The notes beneath the pieces were generated by a model. The model made no database searches, was not told the DNA's origin, and saw only the letters and a program-made list of their open reading frames with translations. Made by a program: the position numbers and the translations under genes. Positions 10,380-24,385 of a stretch of 64,000 bases of DNA are shown in pieces (position 1 is the first letter of the stretch; the number at the start of each line of letters is the position of its first letter). The stretch covers positions 186,001 through 250,000 of the forward strand of contig JBBMNZ010000049.1 of assembly GCA_037954325.1 (NCBI GenBank), read 5' to 3'. Source of the DNA: Fistularia commersonii. Its lineage: Eukaryota > Chordata > Actinopteri > Syngnathiformes > Fistulariidae.

Positions 10380-13300
10380 CAAGTTCAAAAGATATAGCCA
10401 TTCGATCAAAAAGTGCTTATCTCACCGAGTTGAAGCGTTTTTGATTCGAATTGGAAATAACTAATGAATTTCATCAAGCTGGTTTCTGCTGTTGAAATAT
10501 GTTGTTTAGGACAAGATTCTGCACAATATATGTCGAATTCAGTGAAATCCCATCACAAGTTCAAAAGATATAGCCATTCGTTCAAAAAGTACTTATCTCA
10601 CCGAGTTGAAGCGTTTTTGATTAGGAGTGGAAATAACTTTTGAATTTCATCAAGCTGGTTTCTGCTGTTGAAATATGTTGTTTAGGACATGATTCTGCAC
10701 AATATATGTCAAATTCTTGTGAGCCCATTATGGGTTCAAAGGATATAGCCATTCGTTTAAAACGTTTCTATGAGACCGAGTTGAAGCGTTTTTGATTAGG
10801 AGTGCAAATATCTAATGAATTTCATCAAGCTGGTTCCTGCTGTTGAAAAATGTTGTTTAGGAAAAAATTCTGCACAAAATATGTCAAATTCAGTATAATC
10901 CAACGACAAGTTCAAAAGATATCCATTCGATCAAAAAGTGCTTATCTCACCGAGTTGAAGCATTTTTGATTCGGAGTGGAAATAACTAATGAATTTCATC
11001 AAGCTGGTTTCTGCTGTTGAAATATGTTGTTTAGGACATGATTCTGCAGAAAATATTTAAAATTCAGTGTGATCCAGCGACAAGATCAAAAGATATACCC
11101 ATTCGTGCAAAAATTGCTCATCTCACCGAGTTGAAGCAATTTTGATTAGGAGTGGAAATAACTAATGAATTTCATCAAGCTGGTTTCTGCTGTTGAAATA
11201 TGTTGTTTAGGATATGATTCCGCACAATATATGTCAAAGTCAGTGTGATCCCAATTACAGGTTCAAAGGATATAGCCATTCGTTCAAAAGGACTTATCTC
11301 ACCGAGTTGAAGCGTTTTTGATTAGGAGTGGAAATAACTAATGAATTTCATTAAGCTGGTTTCTGCTATTGAAATATGTTGTTTAGGGCATGATTCTGCA
11401 CAATATATGTCAAATTCAGTATAATCCCTTCACAAGTTCAAAAGATATAGCCATTCGTTCAAAAAGTGCTTATCTCACCGAGTTGAAGCATTTTTGATTC
11501 GGAGTGGAAATAACTTTTGAATTTCATCAAGCTGGTTTCTTCTGTTGAAATATGTTGTTTAGGACATGATTCTGCACAATATATGTCAAATTCTTGTGAG
11601 CCCATTACAGGTTCAAAGGATATAGCCATTCGTTCAAAACGTGCTTATCTCACCAAGTTGAAGAGTTTTTGATTAGTATTGAAAGTAACTAATGAATTTC
11701 ATCAAGCTGGTTTCTGCTATTGAAATTTGTTGTTTAGGACATGATTCTGGATAATATATGTCAAATTCAGTGTAATCCCTTCACAAGTTCAAAAGTTATA
11801 GCCATTCGTTCAAAAAGTACTTATCTCACCGATTGAAGCGTTTTTGATTTGGAGTGGAAATAACTTTTGAATTTCATCAAGCTGGTTTCTTCTGTTGAAA
11901 TATGTTGTTTAGGACATGATTCTGCAGAAAATATTTCAAATTCAGTGTAATCCAGCAACAAGATCAAAAGATATATCCACTCTTGCAAATAATGCTTATC
12001 TCACCGAGTTGAAGCGTTTTTGTTTAGGAGAGGAAATAACTAAAGAATTTCATCAAGCTGGTTTCTGCTGTTGAAATATGTTTTTTGGGATATGATTCTG
12101 CACAATATATGTCAAATTCAATGTGATCCCATTAAAGGTTCAAAGGATATAGCCATTCTTTCAAAAAGGACTTATCTCACCGAGTTGAAGCGTTTTTGAT
12201 TAGGACTGGAAATAACGAATGGATTTCATCAAGCTGGTTTCTGCTGTTGAAATATGTTGTATATGAAATAATTCTGCACAATATATGTCAAATTAAGTGT
12301 AATCCCTTCACAAGTTCAAAAGATATAGCCATTCGTTCAAAACGTACTTATCTTACCGAGTTGAAGCGTTTTTGTTTAGGAGTGGAAATAACTTTTGAAT
12401 TTTATCACGCTGGTTTCTGCTGTTGAAATTTGTTGTTTAGGACATGATTCTGCACAATATATGTCAAATTCAGTGTAATCCCTTCACAAGTTCAAAAGAT
12501 ATAGCCATTCGTTCAAAAAGTGCTTATCTCACAGGAGTTGAAGCGTTTTTGATTAGGAGTGGAAATAATCAATGAATTTCATTAAGCTGGTTTCTGGTCT
12601 TGAAATATGTTTTTTAGGATATGATTCTGCACAATATATGTCAAATTTAGTGTAATCACATCACAGGTTCAAAAGATATAGCCATTCGTTCAAAAACTGC
12701 TTATCTTATCGGGTTGAAGCGTTTTTGATTAGGAGTGGAAATAACTGATGGATTTCGTCAAGCTGGTTTCTGCTGTTGAAATATGTTGTTTAGGACATGA
12801 TTCTGCAAAACATATGTCAAATTCAGTGTAATCCAGCGACAAGTTCAAAAGATATAGCCATTCGATCAAAAAGTGCTTATATCACCAAGTTGAATCGTTT
12901 TTGATTCGGAGTGGAAATAACTAATGAATTTCATCAAGCTGGTTTATGCTGTTGAAATATGTTGTTTAGGAAAAGATTCTGCACAATATATGTCAAATTC
13001 AGTGAAATCCCATCCCAGGTTCAAAAAATATAGCCATTTGTGCAAAAAGTGCTTATCTCACCAAGTTGAAGAGTTTTTGATTAGTATTGGAAGTAACTAA
13101 TGAATTTCATCAAGCTGGTTTCTGCTATTGAAATTTGTTGTTTAGGACATGATTCTGGACAATATATGTCAAATTCAGTGTAATCCCTTCACAATTTCAA
13201 AAGATACAGCCATTCGTTCAAAAAGTACTTATCTCACCGATTGAAGCGTTTTTGATTAGGAGTGGAAATAACTTTTGAATTTCATCAAGCTGGTTTCTGC

Positions 13301-16300
13301 TGTTAAAATATGTTGTTTAGGACATGATTCTGCAGAAAATATTTCAAATTCAGTGTAATCCAGCGACATGATCAAAAGATATAGCCACTCTTGCAAATAA
13401 TGCTTATCTCACCGAGTTGAAGCGTTTTTGTTTAGGAGAGGAAATAACTAAAGAATTTCATCAAGCTGGTTTCTGCTGTTGAAATATGTTTTTTGGGATA
13501 TGATTCTGCACAATATATGTCAAATTCAGTGTGATCCCATTAAAGGTTCAAAGGATATAGCCATTCTTTCAAAAAGGACTTATCTCACCGAGTTGAAGCG
13601 TTTTTGATTAGGAGTGGAAATAACTAATGGATTTAATCAAGCTGGTTTCTGCTGTTGAAATATGTTGTATATGACATAATTCTGCACAATATATGTCAAA
13701 TTAAGTGTAATCCCTTCACAAGTTCAACATATATAGCCATTCGTTATAAAAACGTACTTATCTCACCGAGTTGAAGCGTTTTTGATTAGGAGTGGAAATA
13801 ACTTTTGAATTTCATCACGCTGGTTTCTGCTGTTGAAATTTGTTGTTTAGGACATGATTCTGCAAAACACATGTCAAATTCAGTGTAATCCAGCGATAAG
13901 TTTAAAAGATATAGCCATTCGTGAAAAAAGTGCTTATCTCACCGAGTTGAGACGTTTCTGATTAGGAGTGGATATAACTAATGAATTTCATCAAGCTGGT
14001 TCCCGCTGTTGAAATATGTTGTTTAGGACATGATTCTGGACAATATATGTCAAATTCAGTGTAATCCCTTTACAAGTTCAAAAGATATAGCCATTCGTTC
14101 AAAAAGTACTTATCTCACCGAGTTGAAGCGTTTTTGATTAGGAGTGGAAATAACTAATGAATTTCATCAAGCTGGTTTCTGCTGTTGAAATATGTTGTTT
14201 AGGACATGATTCTGCACAATATATGTCAAATTCAATGAAATCCCATTACAGGTTCAAAGGATATAGCCATTCGTCCAAAAAGTACTTATGTCACCAAGTT
14301 GAAGAGTTTTTGATTAGGAGTGGAAATAACTAATGAATTTCATCAAGCTGGTTTCTGCTGTTGAAATATGTTGTTAGGTCAAGATTCTGCACAATATATG
14401 TCATATTCAGAGATATCCCATCAAAAGTCCAAAAGATATAGCCATTCGTTCAAAAAGTGCTTAACTCACCGAGTTGAGACGTTTCTGATTAGGAGTGGAA
14501 ATAACTAATGAATTTCATCAAGCTGGTTTCTGCTGTTGAAATATGTTGTTTAGGACATGATTCTGCACAATATATGTCAAATTCTTGTGAGCCCATTACA
14601 GGTTCAAAGGATATAGCCAATCGTTCAAAACGTGCTTATGAGACCGAGTTGAAGCGTTTTTGATTAGGAGTGCAAATAACTAATGAATTTCATCAAGCTG
14701 GTTCCTGCTGTTGAAATATGTTGTTAAGGACAAGATTCTGCACAAAATATGTCAAATTCAGTATAATCCAGCGACAAGTTCAAAAGATATTGCCATTCGA
14801 TCAAAAAGTGCTTATCTCATCGAGTTGAAGCGTTTTTGATTAGGAGTGGAAATAACTAATGGATTTCATCAAGCTGGTTTCTGCTGTTGAAATATGTTGT
14901 ATATGACATAATTCTGCACAATATATGTCAAATTAAGTGTAATCCCTTCACAAGTTCAACATATATAGCCATTCGTTATAAAAACGTACTTATCTCACCG
15001 AGTTGAAGCGTTTTTGATTAGGAGTGGAAATAACTTTTGAATTTCATCACGCTGGTTTCTGCTGTTGAAATTTGTTGTTTAGGACATGATTCTGCAAAAC
15101 ACATGTCAAATTCAGTGTAATCCCATCACAGGTTCAAAGGATATAGCCATTCGTCCAAAAAGTACTTATGTCACCAAGTTGAAGAGTTTTTGATTAGGAG
15201 TGGAAATAACTAATGAATTTCATCAAGCTGGTTTCTCCTGTTGAAATATGTTGTTTAGGACATGATTCTGCACAATATATGTCAAATTCTTGTGAGCCCA
15301 TTATGGGTTCAAAGGATATAGCCATTCGTTTAAAACGTTTCTATGAGACCGAGTTGAAGCGTTTTTGATTAGGAGTGCAAATATCTAATGAATTTCATCA
15401 AGCTGGTTCCTGCTGTTGAAAAATGTTGTTTAGGAAAAATTTCTGCACAATATATGTCAAATTCAGTATAATCCAACGACAAGTTCAAAAGATATTGCCA
15501 TTCGATCAAAAAGTGCTTATCTTATCGGGTTGAAGCGTTTTTGATTCGGAGTGGAAATAACTAATGAATTTCATCAAGCTGGTTTCTGCTGTTGAAATAT
15601 GTTGTTTAGGACAAGATTCTGCACAATATATGTCAAATTCAGTGAAATCCCATCCCAGGTTCAAAAAATATAGCCATTCGTTCAAAAATTGCTTATCTTA
15701 CCAAGTTGAAGAGTTTTTTATTAGTATTGGAAATAACTAATGAATTTCATCAAGCTGGTTTCTGCTTTTGAAATTTGTTGTTTAGGACATGATTCTGGAC
15801 AATACATGTCAAATTCAGTGTAATCCCTTCACAAGTTCACAAGATATAGCCATTCGTTCAAAAAGTACTTATCTCACCGAGTTGAAGCGTTTTTGATTAG
15901 GAGTGGAAATAACTTTTGAATTTCATCAAGCTGGTTTCTGCTGTTGAAATATGTTGTTTAGGACATGATTCTGCACAATATATGTCAAATTCAGTGAAAT
16001 CCCATTACAGGTTCAACGGATATAGCCATTCGTCAAAAAAGTACTTATGTCACCAAGTTGAAGAGTTTTTGATTAGTATTGGAAATAACCAATGAATTTG
16101 ATCTAGCTGGTTTCTGCTGTTGAAATATGTTGTTAGGTCAAGATTCTGCACAATATATGTCATATTCAGAGATATCCCATCAAAAGTCCAAAAGATATAG
16201 CCATTTGTTCAAAAAGTGCTTAACTCACCGAGTTGAGACGTTTCTGATTAGGTGTGGAAATAACTAATGAATTTCATCAAGCTGGTTTCTGCTGTTGAAA

Positions 16301-19283
16301 TATGTTGTTTAGGACATGAATCTGCACAATATATGTCAAATTCAGTGAAAACCCATCAAAAGTCCAAAAGATATAGCCATTCTTTCAAATAGTGCTTATC
16401 TCACCAAGTTGAAGCGTTTTTGATTACTATTGGAAATAACTAAAGAATTTCATCAAGCTGGTTTCTGCTCTTGAAATTTGTTGTTCAGGACATTCTTCTG
16501 GACAATATATGTCAAATTCTTGTGAGCCCATTACAGGTTCAAAGGATATAGCCATTCGTTCAAAACGTGCTTATGATACTGACTTGAAGCGTTTTTGATT
16601 AGGAGTGCAAATGACTAATGAATTTCATCAAGCTGGTTCCTGCTGTTAAAAAAAATTGTTTAGGACAAGATTCTGCACAAAATATGTCAAATTCAGTATA
16701 ATCCAGCGACAAGTTCAAAAGATATTGCCATTCGATCAAAAAGTGCTTATCTCACCGAGTTGAAGCGTTTTTGATTCGGAGTAAAAATAATAAATTAATT
16801 TCATCAAGCTGGTTTCTGCTGTTGAAATATGTTGTCTAGGACATGATTGTGCAGAAAATATATAAAATTCAGTGTAATCCAGCGACAAGATAAAAAGATA
16901 TAGCCTTTCGTGCAAATAATGCTTATATCACCGAGTTGAAGCGTTTTTGTTTAGGAGTGGAAATAACTAATGAATTTCATCAAGCTGGTTTCTGCTGTTG
17001 AAATATGTTTTTTTGGATATGATTCTGCACAATGAATGTCAAATTCAGTGTGATCCCATTACAGGTTCAAAGGATATTGCCATTCGTTCAAAAAGTGCTT
17101 ATGTCACCGAGTTGAAGCGTTTTTGATTAGGAGTGGAAATAACTTTTGAATTTCATCAAGCTGGTGTCTGCTGTTGAAATATGTTGTTTAGAACATGTTT
17201 CTGCACGATATATGTCAAATTCAGTGTAATCCCTTCATAGGTTCAAAAGATCTAGCCATTCATCCAAAAAGTACTTATGTCACCAAGTTGAAGAGTTTTT
17301 GATTAGGAGTGGAAATAACTAATGAATTTCATCAAGCTGGTTTCTGCTGTTGAAATATGTTGTTAGGTCAAGATTCTGCACAATATATGTCATATTCAGA
17401 GATATCCCATCAAAAGTCCAAAAGATATAGCCATTCGTTCAAAAAGTGCTTAACTCACCGAGTTGAGACGTTTCTGATTAGGAGTGGAAATAACTAATGA
17501 ATTTCATCAAGCTGGTTTCTGCTGTTGAAATATGTTGTTTAGGACATGATTCTGCACAATATATGTCAAATTCTTGAGAGCCCATTACAGGTTCAAAGGA
17601 TATAGCCAATCGTTCAAAATGTGCTTATGAGACCGAGTTGAAGCATTTTTGATTAGGAGTGCAAATAACTAATGAATTTCATCAAGCTGGTTCCTGCTGT
17701 TGAAAAATGTTGTTTAGGACAAGATTCTGCACAAAATATGTCAAATTCAGTATAATCCAGCGACAAGTTCAAAAGATATTGCCATTCGATCAAAAAGTGC
17801 TTATCTCATCGAGTTGAAGCGTTTTTGTTTAGGAGTAGAAATAACTAAAGAATTTCATCGAGCTGGTTTCTGCTGTTGATATATGTTTTTTGGGATATGA
17901 TTCTGCACAATATATGTCAAATTCAGTGTGATCCCATTAAAGGTTCAAAGGATATAGCCATTCTTTCAAAAAGGACTTATCTCACCGAGTTGAAGCGTTT
18001 TTGATTAGGAGTGGAAATAACTAATGGATTTCATCAAGCTGGTTTCTGCTGTTGAAATATGTTGTATATGACATAATTCTGCACAATATATGTCAAATTA
18101 AGTGTAATCCCTTCACAAGTTCAACATATATAGCCATTCGTTATAAAAACGTACTTATCTCACCGAGTTGAAGCGTTTTTGATTAGGAGTGGAAATAACT
18201 TTTGAATTTCATCACGCTGGTTTCTGCTGTTGAAATTTGTTGTTTAGGACATGATTCTGCAAAACACATGTCAAATTCAGTGTAATCCCATCACAGGTTC
18301 AAATGAGATATAGCCATTCGTCCAAAAAGTACTTATGTCACCAAGTTGAAGAGTTTTTGATTAGGAGTGGAAATAACTAATGAATTTCATCAAGCTGGTT
18401 TCTCCTGTTGAAATATGTTGTTTAGGACATGATTCTGCACAATATATGTCAAATTCTTGTGAGCCAATAATGGGTTCAAAGGATATAGCCATTCGTTTAA
18501 AAAGTTTCTATGAGACCGAGTTGAAGCGTTTTTGATTAGGAGTGCAAATATCTAATGAATTTCATCAAGCTGGTTCCTGCTGTTGAAAAATGTTGTTTAG
18601 GAAAAATTTCTGCACAATATATGTCAAATTCAGTATAATCCAACGACAAGTTCAAAAGATATTGCCATTCGATCAAAAAGTGCTTATCTCACCGAGTTGA
18701 AGCGTTTTTTTATTCGGAGTGGAAATAACTAATGAATTTCATCAAGCTGGTTTCTGCTGTTGAAATATGTTGTTTAGGACATGATTCTGCAGAAAATATT
18801 TAAAATTCAGTGTAATCCAGCGACAAGATCAAAAGATATACCCATTCGTGCAAAAAGTGCTCATCTCACCGAGTTGAAGCAATTTTGATTAGGTGTGGAA
18901 ATAACTAATGAATTTCATCAAGCTGGTTTCTGCTGTTGAAATATGTTCTTTAGGATATGATTCTGCACAATATACGTCAAAGTCAGTGTGATCCCAATTA
19001 CAGGTTCGAAGGATATAGCCATTCGTTCAAAAAGGACTTATCTCACCGAGTTGAAGCGATTTTGATTAGGAGTGGAAATAACTTTTGAATTTCATCACGC
19101 TGGTTTCTGCTGTTGAAATTTGTTGTTTAGGACATGATTCTGCAAAACACATGTCAAATTCAGTGTAATCCCATCACAGGTTCAAATGAGATATAGCCAT
19201 TCGTCCAAAAAGTACTTATGTCACCAAGTTGAAGAGTTTTTGATTAGGAGTGGAAATAACTAATGAATTTCATCAAGCTGGTT
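10380..19283 (+). repeat. Second copy of the 59-monomer-offset block
   Basis: This is the right-hand partner of bases 1-8726 and contains one additional monomer near 12791-12966. It also lies inside the larger segment copied again at offset 19182, so much of its sequence is present three times: from 1, 10380 and 29562. A conversion-like patch separates the two copies at about 18250-18390, where this copy has TTCAAATGAGATATAG and the left copy (about 7690-7830) has TTCAACATATATAGCC. After 19283 this copy runs into different monomer types from those at 8727-10379. Confidence 0.88.
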
Positions 19284-22100
19284 TCTCCTGTTGAAATATG
19301 TTGTTTAGGACATGATTCTGCACAATATATGTCAAATTCTTGTGAGCCCATTATGGGTTCAAAGGATATAGCCATTCGTTTAAAACGTTTCTATGAGACC
19401 GAGTTGAAGCGTTTTTGATTAGGAGTGCAAATATCTAATGAATTTCATCAAGCTGGTTCCTGCTGTTGAAAAATGTTGTTTAGGAAAAATTTCTGCACAA
19501 TATATGTCAAATTCAGTATAATCCAACGACAAGTTCAAAAGATATTGCCATTCGATCAAAAAGTGCTTATCTCACCGAGTTGAAGCGTTTTTTTATTCGG
19601 AGTGGAAATAACTAATGAATTTCATTGAGCTGGTTTCTGCTGTTGAAATATGTTGTTTAGGACATGATTCTGCAGAAAATATTTAAAATTCAGTGTAATC
19701 CAGCGACAAGATCAAAAGATATACCCATTCGTGCAAAAAGTGCTCATCTCACCGAGTTGAAGCAATTTTGATTAGGTGTGGAAATAACGAATGAATTTCA
19801 TCAAGCTGGTTTCTGTTGTTGAAATATGTTCTTTAGGATATGATTCTGCACAATATATGTCAAAGTCAGTGTGATCCCAATTACAGGTTCGAAGGATATA
19901 GCCATTCGTTCAAAAGGACTTATCTCACCGAGTTGAAGCGTTTTTGATTAGGAGTGGAAATAACTAATGAATTTCATTAAGCTGGTTTCTGCTTTTGAAA
20001 TATGTTGTTAAGACATGATTCTGTACAATATATGTCAAATTCAGTATAATCCCTTCACAAGTTCAAAAGATATAGCCATGCGTTCAAAAAGTGCTTATCT
20101 CACCGAGTTGAAGCGTTTTTGATTAGGAGTGGAAATAACTAATGAATTTCATCAAGCTGGTTTCTGCTGTTGAAATATGTTGTTTAGAACATGATTCTGC
20201 ACAATATATGTCAAATTTAGTGTAATCCCTTCATAGGTTCAAAAGATATCGCCAGTCGTTCCAAAAGAACTTATCTCACCGAATTGAGGGGTTTTTGATT
20301 CGGAGTGGAAATAACCAATGAATTTCATCAAGCTGGTTTCTGCTGTTGAAATATGTTGTTTAGGATATGATTCTGCACAATATATGTCAAATTTAGTGTA
20401 ATCACATCACAGGATCAAAAGATATAGCCATTCGTTCAAAAACTGCTCATCTTATCGGGTTGAAGCGTTTTTGATTAGGAGTGGAAATAACTGATGGATT
20501 TCGTCAAGCTGGTTTCTGCTGTTGAAATATGTTGTTTAGGACATGATTCTGCAAAACACATGTCAAATTCAGTGTAATCTAGCGATAAGATCAAAAAATA
20601 TTGCCATTCGATCAAAAAGTGCTTATCTTATCGGGTTGAAGCGTTTTTGATTCGGAGTGGAAATAACTAATGAATTTAATCAAGCTGGTTTCTGCTGTTG
20701 AAATAAGTTGTTTAGGAAAAGATTCTGGACAATATATGTCAAATTCAGTGAAATCCCATCCCAGGTTCAAAAAATATAGCCATTCGTTCAAAAATTGCTT
20801 ATCTTACCAAGTTGAAGAGTTTTTTATTAGTATTGGAAATAACTAATGAATTTCATCAAGCTGGTTTCTGCTTTTGAAATTTGTTGTTTAGGACATGATT
20901 CTGGACAATACATGTCAAATTCAGTGTAATCCCTTCACAAGTTCACAAGATATAGCCATTTGTTCAAAAAGTACTTATCTCACCGAGTTGAAGCGTTTTT
21001 GATTAGGAGTTGAAATAACTTTTGAATTTCATCAAGCTGGTTTCTGCTGTTGAAATATGTTGTTTAGGACATGATTCTGCACAATATATGTCAAATTCAG
21101 TGAAATCCCAATACAGGTTCAACGGATATAGCCATTCGTCAAAAAAGTACTTATGTCACCAAGTTGAAGCGTTTTTGATTACTATTGGAAATAACTAAAG
21201 AATTTCATCAAGCTGGTTTCTGCTCTTGAAATTTGTTGTTCAGGACATTCTTCTGGACAATATATGTCAAATTCTTGTGAGCCCATTACAGGTTCAAAGG
21301 ATATAGCCATTCGTTCAAAACGTGCTTATGATACTGAGTTGAAGCGTTTTTGATTAGGAGTGCAAATGACTAATGAATTTCATCAAGCTGGTTCCTGCTG
21401 TTAAAAAAAATTTGTTTAGGACAAGATTCTGCACGAAATATGTCAAATTCAGTATAATCCAGCGACAAGTTCAAAAGATATTGCCATTCGATCAAAAAGT
21501 GCTTATCTCACCGAGTTGAAGCGTTTTTGATTCGGAGTAAAAATAATAAATTAATTTCATCAAGCTGGTTTCTGCTGTTGAAATATGTTGTCTAGGACAT
21601 GATTGTGCAGAAAATATATAAAATTCAGTGTAATCCAGCGACAAGATAAAAAGATATAGCCTTTCGTGCAAATAATGCTTATATCACCGAGTTGAAGCGT
21701 TTTTGTTTAGGAGTGGAAATAACTAATGAATTTCATCAAGCTGGTTTCTGCTGTTGAAATATGTTTTTTTGGATATGATTCTGCACAATGAATGTCAAAT
21801 TCAGTGTGATCCCATTACAGGTTCAAAGGATATTGCCATTCGTTCAAAAAGTGCTTATGTCACCGAGTTGAAGCGTTTTTGATTAGGAGTGGAAATAACT
21901 TTTGAATTTCATCAAGCTGGTGTCTGCTGTTGAAATATGTTGTTTAGAACATGTTTCTGCACGATATATGTCAAATTCAGTGTAATCCCTTCATAGGTTC
22001 AAAAGATCTAGCCATTCATCCAAAAAGTACTTATGTCACCAAGTTGAAGAGTTTTTGATTAGGAGTGGAAATAACTAATGAATTTCATCAAGCTGGTTTC

Positions 22101-24385
22101 TGCTGTTGAAATATGTTGTTAGGTCAAGATTCTGCACAATATATGTCATATTCAGAGATATCCCATCAAAAGTCCAAAAGATATAGCCATTCGTTCAAAA
22201 AGTGCTTAACTCACCGAGTTGAGACGTTTCTGATTAGGAGTGGAAATAACTAATGAATTTCATCAAGCTGGTTTCTGCTGTTGAAATATGTTGTTTAGGA
22301 CATAATTCTTCACAAAATATGTCAAATTCAGTATAATCCAGCGACAAGTTCAAAAGATATTGCCATTCGATCAAAAAGTGCTTATCTCATCGAGTTGAAG
22401 CGTTTTTGTTTAGGAGTAGAAATAACTAAAGAATTTCATCAAGCTGGTTTCTCCTGTTGAAATATGTTGTTTAGGACATGATTCTGGACAATACATGTCA
22501 AATTCAGTGTAATCCCTTCACAAGTTCACAAGATATAGCCATTCGTTCAAAAAGTACTTATCTCACCGAGTTGAATCGTTTTTGATTCGGAGTGGAAAAA
22601 ACTAATGAATTTCATCAAGCTGGTTTCTGACTTTTAAATATGTTGTTTAGGACATAATTCTGCACAAAATATGTCCCATTCAGTGAAATCCAATCAAAAG
22701 TTCAAAAGATATAGCTATTCGATCAAAAAGTGCTTATCTCACCGAGTTGAAGCGTTTTTGATTCGAGTTGGAAATAACTAATGAATTTCATCAAGCTGGT
22801 TTCTGCTGTTGAAATATGTTGTTTATGACATGATTCTGCACAATATATGTCAAATTCAGTGTAATCCCTTCACAGGTTCAAAAGATATAGCCATTCGTTC
22901 AAAAAGTACTTATCTCACCGTGTTGAAGCATTTGATTAGGAGTGGAAATAACTAATGAATTTCATCAATCTGGTTTCTGCTGTTGATATATGTTGTTTAG
23001 AACATGATTCTGCACACTATATGTCAAATTCAGTGTAATCCCTTTATAGGTTCAAAAGATATAGCCATTCATTCAAAAAGTACTTATCTCACCAAGTTGA
23101 AGCGTTTTTTATTAGGAGTGGAAATAACTTTTGAATTTCACCACGCTGGTTTTTGCTGTTGAAATATGTTGTTCATTACATGATTCTGCACAATATATGT
23201 CAAATTCAGTGTAATCCCTTCATAGGTTAAAAAGATATCGCCATTCGTTCAAAAAGTACTTATCTCACCGAGTTGAAGCGTTTTTGATTAGGAGTGGAAA
23301 AAACTTTTGAATTTCATCACGCTGGTTTCTGCTGTTGAAATATGTTGTTTAGGACATGATTTTGCACAACACATGTCAAATTCAGTGTAATCCAGCGACA
23401 AGATCAAAAGATATAGCCATTCGATCAAAAAGTACTTATCTCACCGAGTTGAAGCGTTTTTGGATTCGGAGTGGAAATAATCAATGAATTTCATCAAGCT
23501 GGTTTCTGCTGTTGAAATATGTTTTTTAGGATATGATTCTGCACAATATATGTCAAATTCAGTGTAATCACATCACAGGTTCAAAAGATATAGCCATTCG
23601 TTCAAAAACTGCTTATCTAATCGGGTTGAAGCGTTTTTAATTAGGAGTGGAAATAACTAATGGATTTAATCAAGCTGGTTTCTGCTGTTGAAATATGTTG
23701 TTTAGGACATGATTCTGCACAACACATGTCAAATTCAGTGTAATCCAGCGACAAGATCAAAAGATATAGCCATTCGTTCAAAAAGTGCTTATCTCACCGA
23801 GTTGAAGCAATTTTGATTAGGAGTGGCAATAACTAATGAATTTCATCAAGTAGATTTCTACTGTTGAAATATGTTGTTTAGGACATGATTCTGCACAATA
23901 TATGTCAAATTCAGTGTAATCCCTTCACAAGTTCAAAAGATATAGCCATTTTTTCAAAAAGTGCTTATCTCACAAAGTTGAAGCGTGTTTGATTAGGAGT
24001 GGAAATAACTAATGAATTTCATCAAGCTGGTTTCTGCTGTTGAAATATGTTGTTTAGGATATGATTCTGCACAATATATGTCAAAGTCAGTGTGATCCCA
24101 TTACAGGTTCATAGGATATAGCTATTCGTTCAAAAAGTACTTATCTCACCGAGTTGAAGCGTTTTTGATTAGGAGTGGAAAAAACTTTTGAATTTCATCA
24201 AGCTGGTTTCTGCTGTTGAAATATGTTTTTTAGGATATGATTCTGCACAATATATGTCAAATTTAGTGTAATCACATCACAGGTTCAAAGATATAGCCAT
24301 TCGTTCAAAAACTGCTTATCTTATCAGGTTGAAGCGTTTTTGATTAGGGGTGGAAATAACTGATGGATTTCGTCAAGCTGGTTTC
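22101..24385 (+). repeat. H13 higher-order unit, first complete copy (13 monomers)
   Basis: This unit is 2285 bp, exactly 13 monomers of mean 175.8 bp. It begins in a monomer with the short form GTTGTTAGGTCAAG and a GTCATATTCAGAG tail. It then carries diagnostic variants in order: CATAATTCTTCAC, CTTTTAAATATG, ATGTCCCATTCAG, the shortened GAAGCATTTGATTAGG, GTTCATTACATG, TTTTTGGATTCGG, the GTAGATTTCTAC dyad (23850-23861), CCATTTTTTCAAAAAG and GATTAGGGGTGG. The same order recurs in every other copy. The exact start is a choice, because the junction falls in sequence shared by neighbouring monomers. Confidence 0.92.
23850..23861. other. GTAGATTTCTAC short dyad, H13 form
   Basis: This is the same 12-bp dyad preceded by CATCAA. 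It occurs once per H13 unit, at 23850, 26135, 44440, 46726, 53060 and 61677, and again in the diverged tail at 63433. It is absent from the copy truncated at 42975. It is a compact tag for the H13 lineage; a protein-binding or structural role is speculation. Confidence 0.75.

Larger units (their letters stand above)
7299..23796 (+). repeat. 109-monomer-offset macro-repeat, copy 1 (about 16.5 kb)
   Basis: This whole segment reappears at 26481-42979. The offset is 19182, becoming 19183 after one inserted T at 36441-36443. By eye I found only a handful of differences: G/A at 10535/29717, A/G at 12887/32069, A/T at 16893/36075 and the inserted T. Private variants travel with the copy, such as GTCTCTGCTG near 8370 and near 27550. 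The segment ends in the same monomer position (CTTATCTCA) at which the second copy jumps to another place in the H13 unit. Confidence 0.92.
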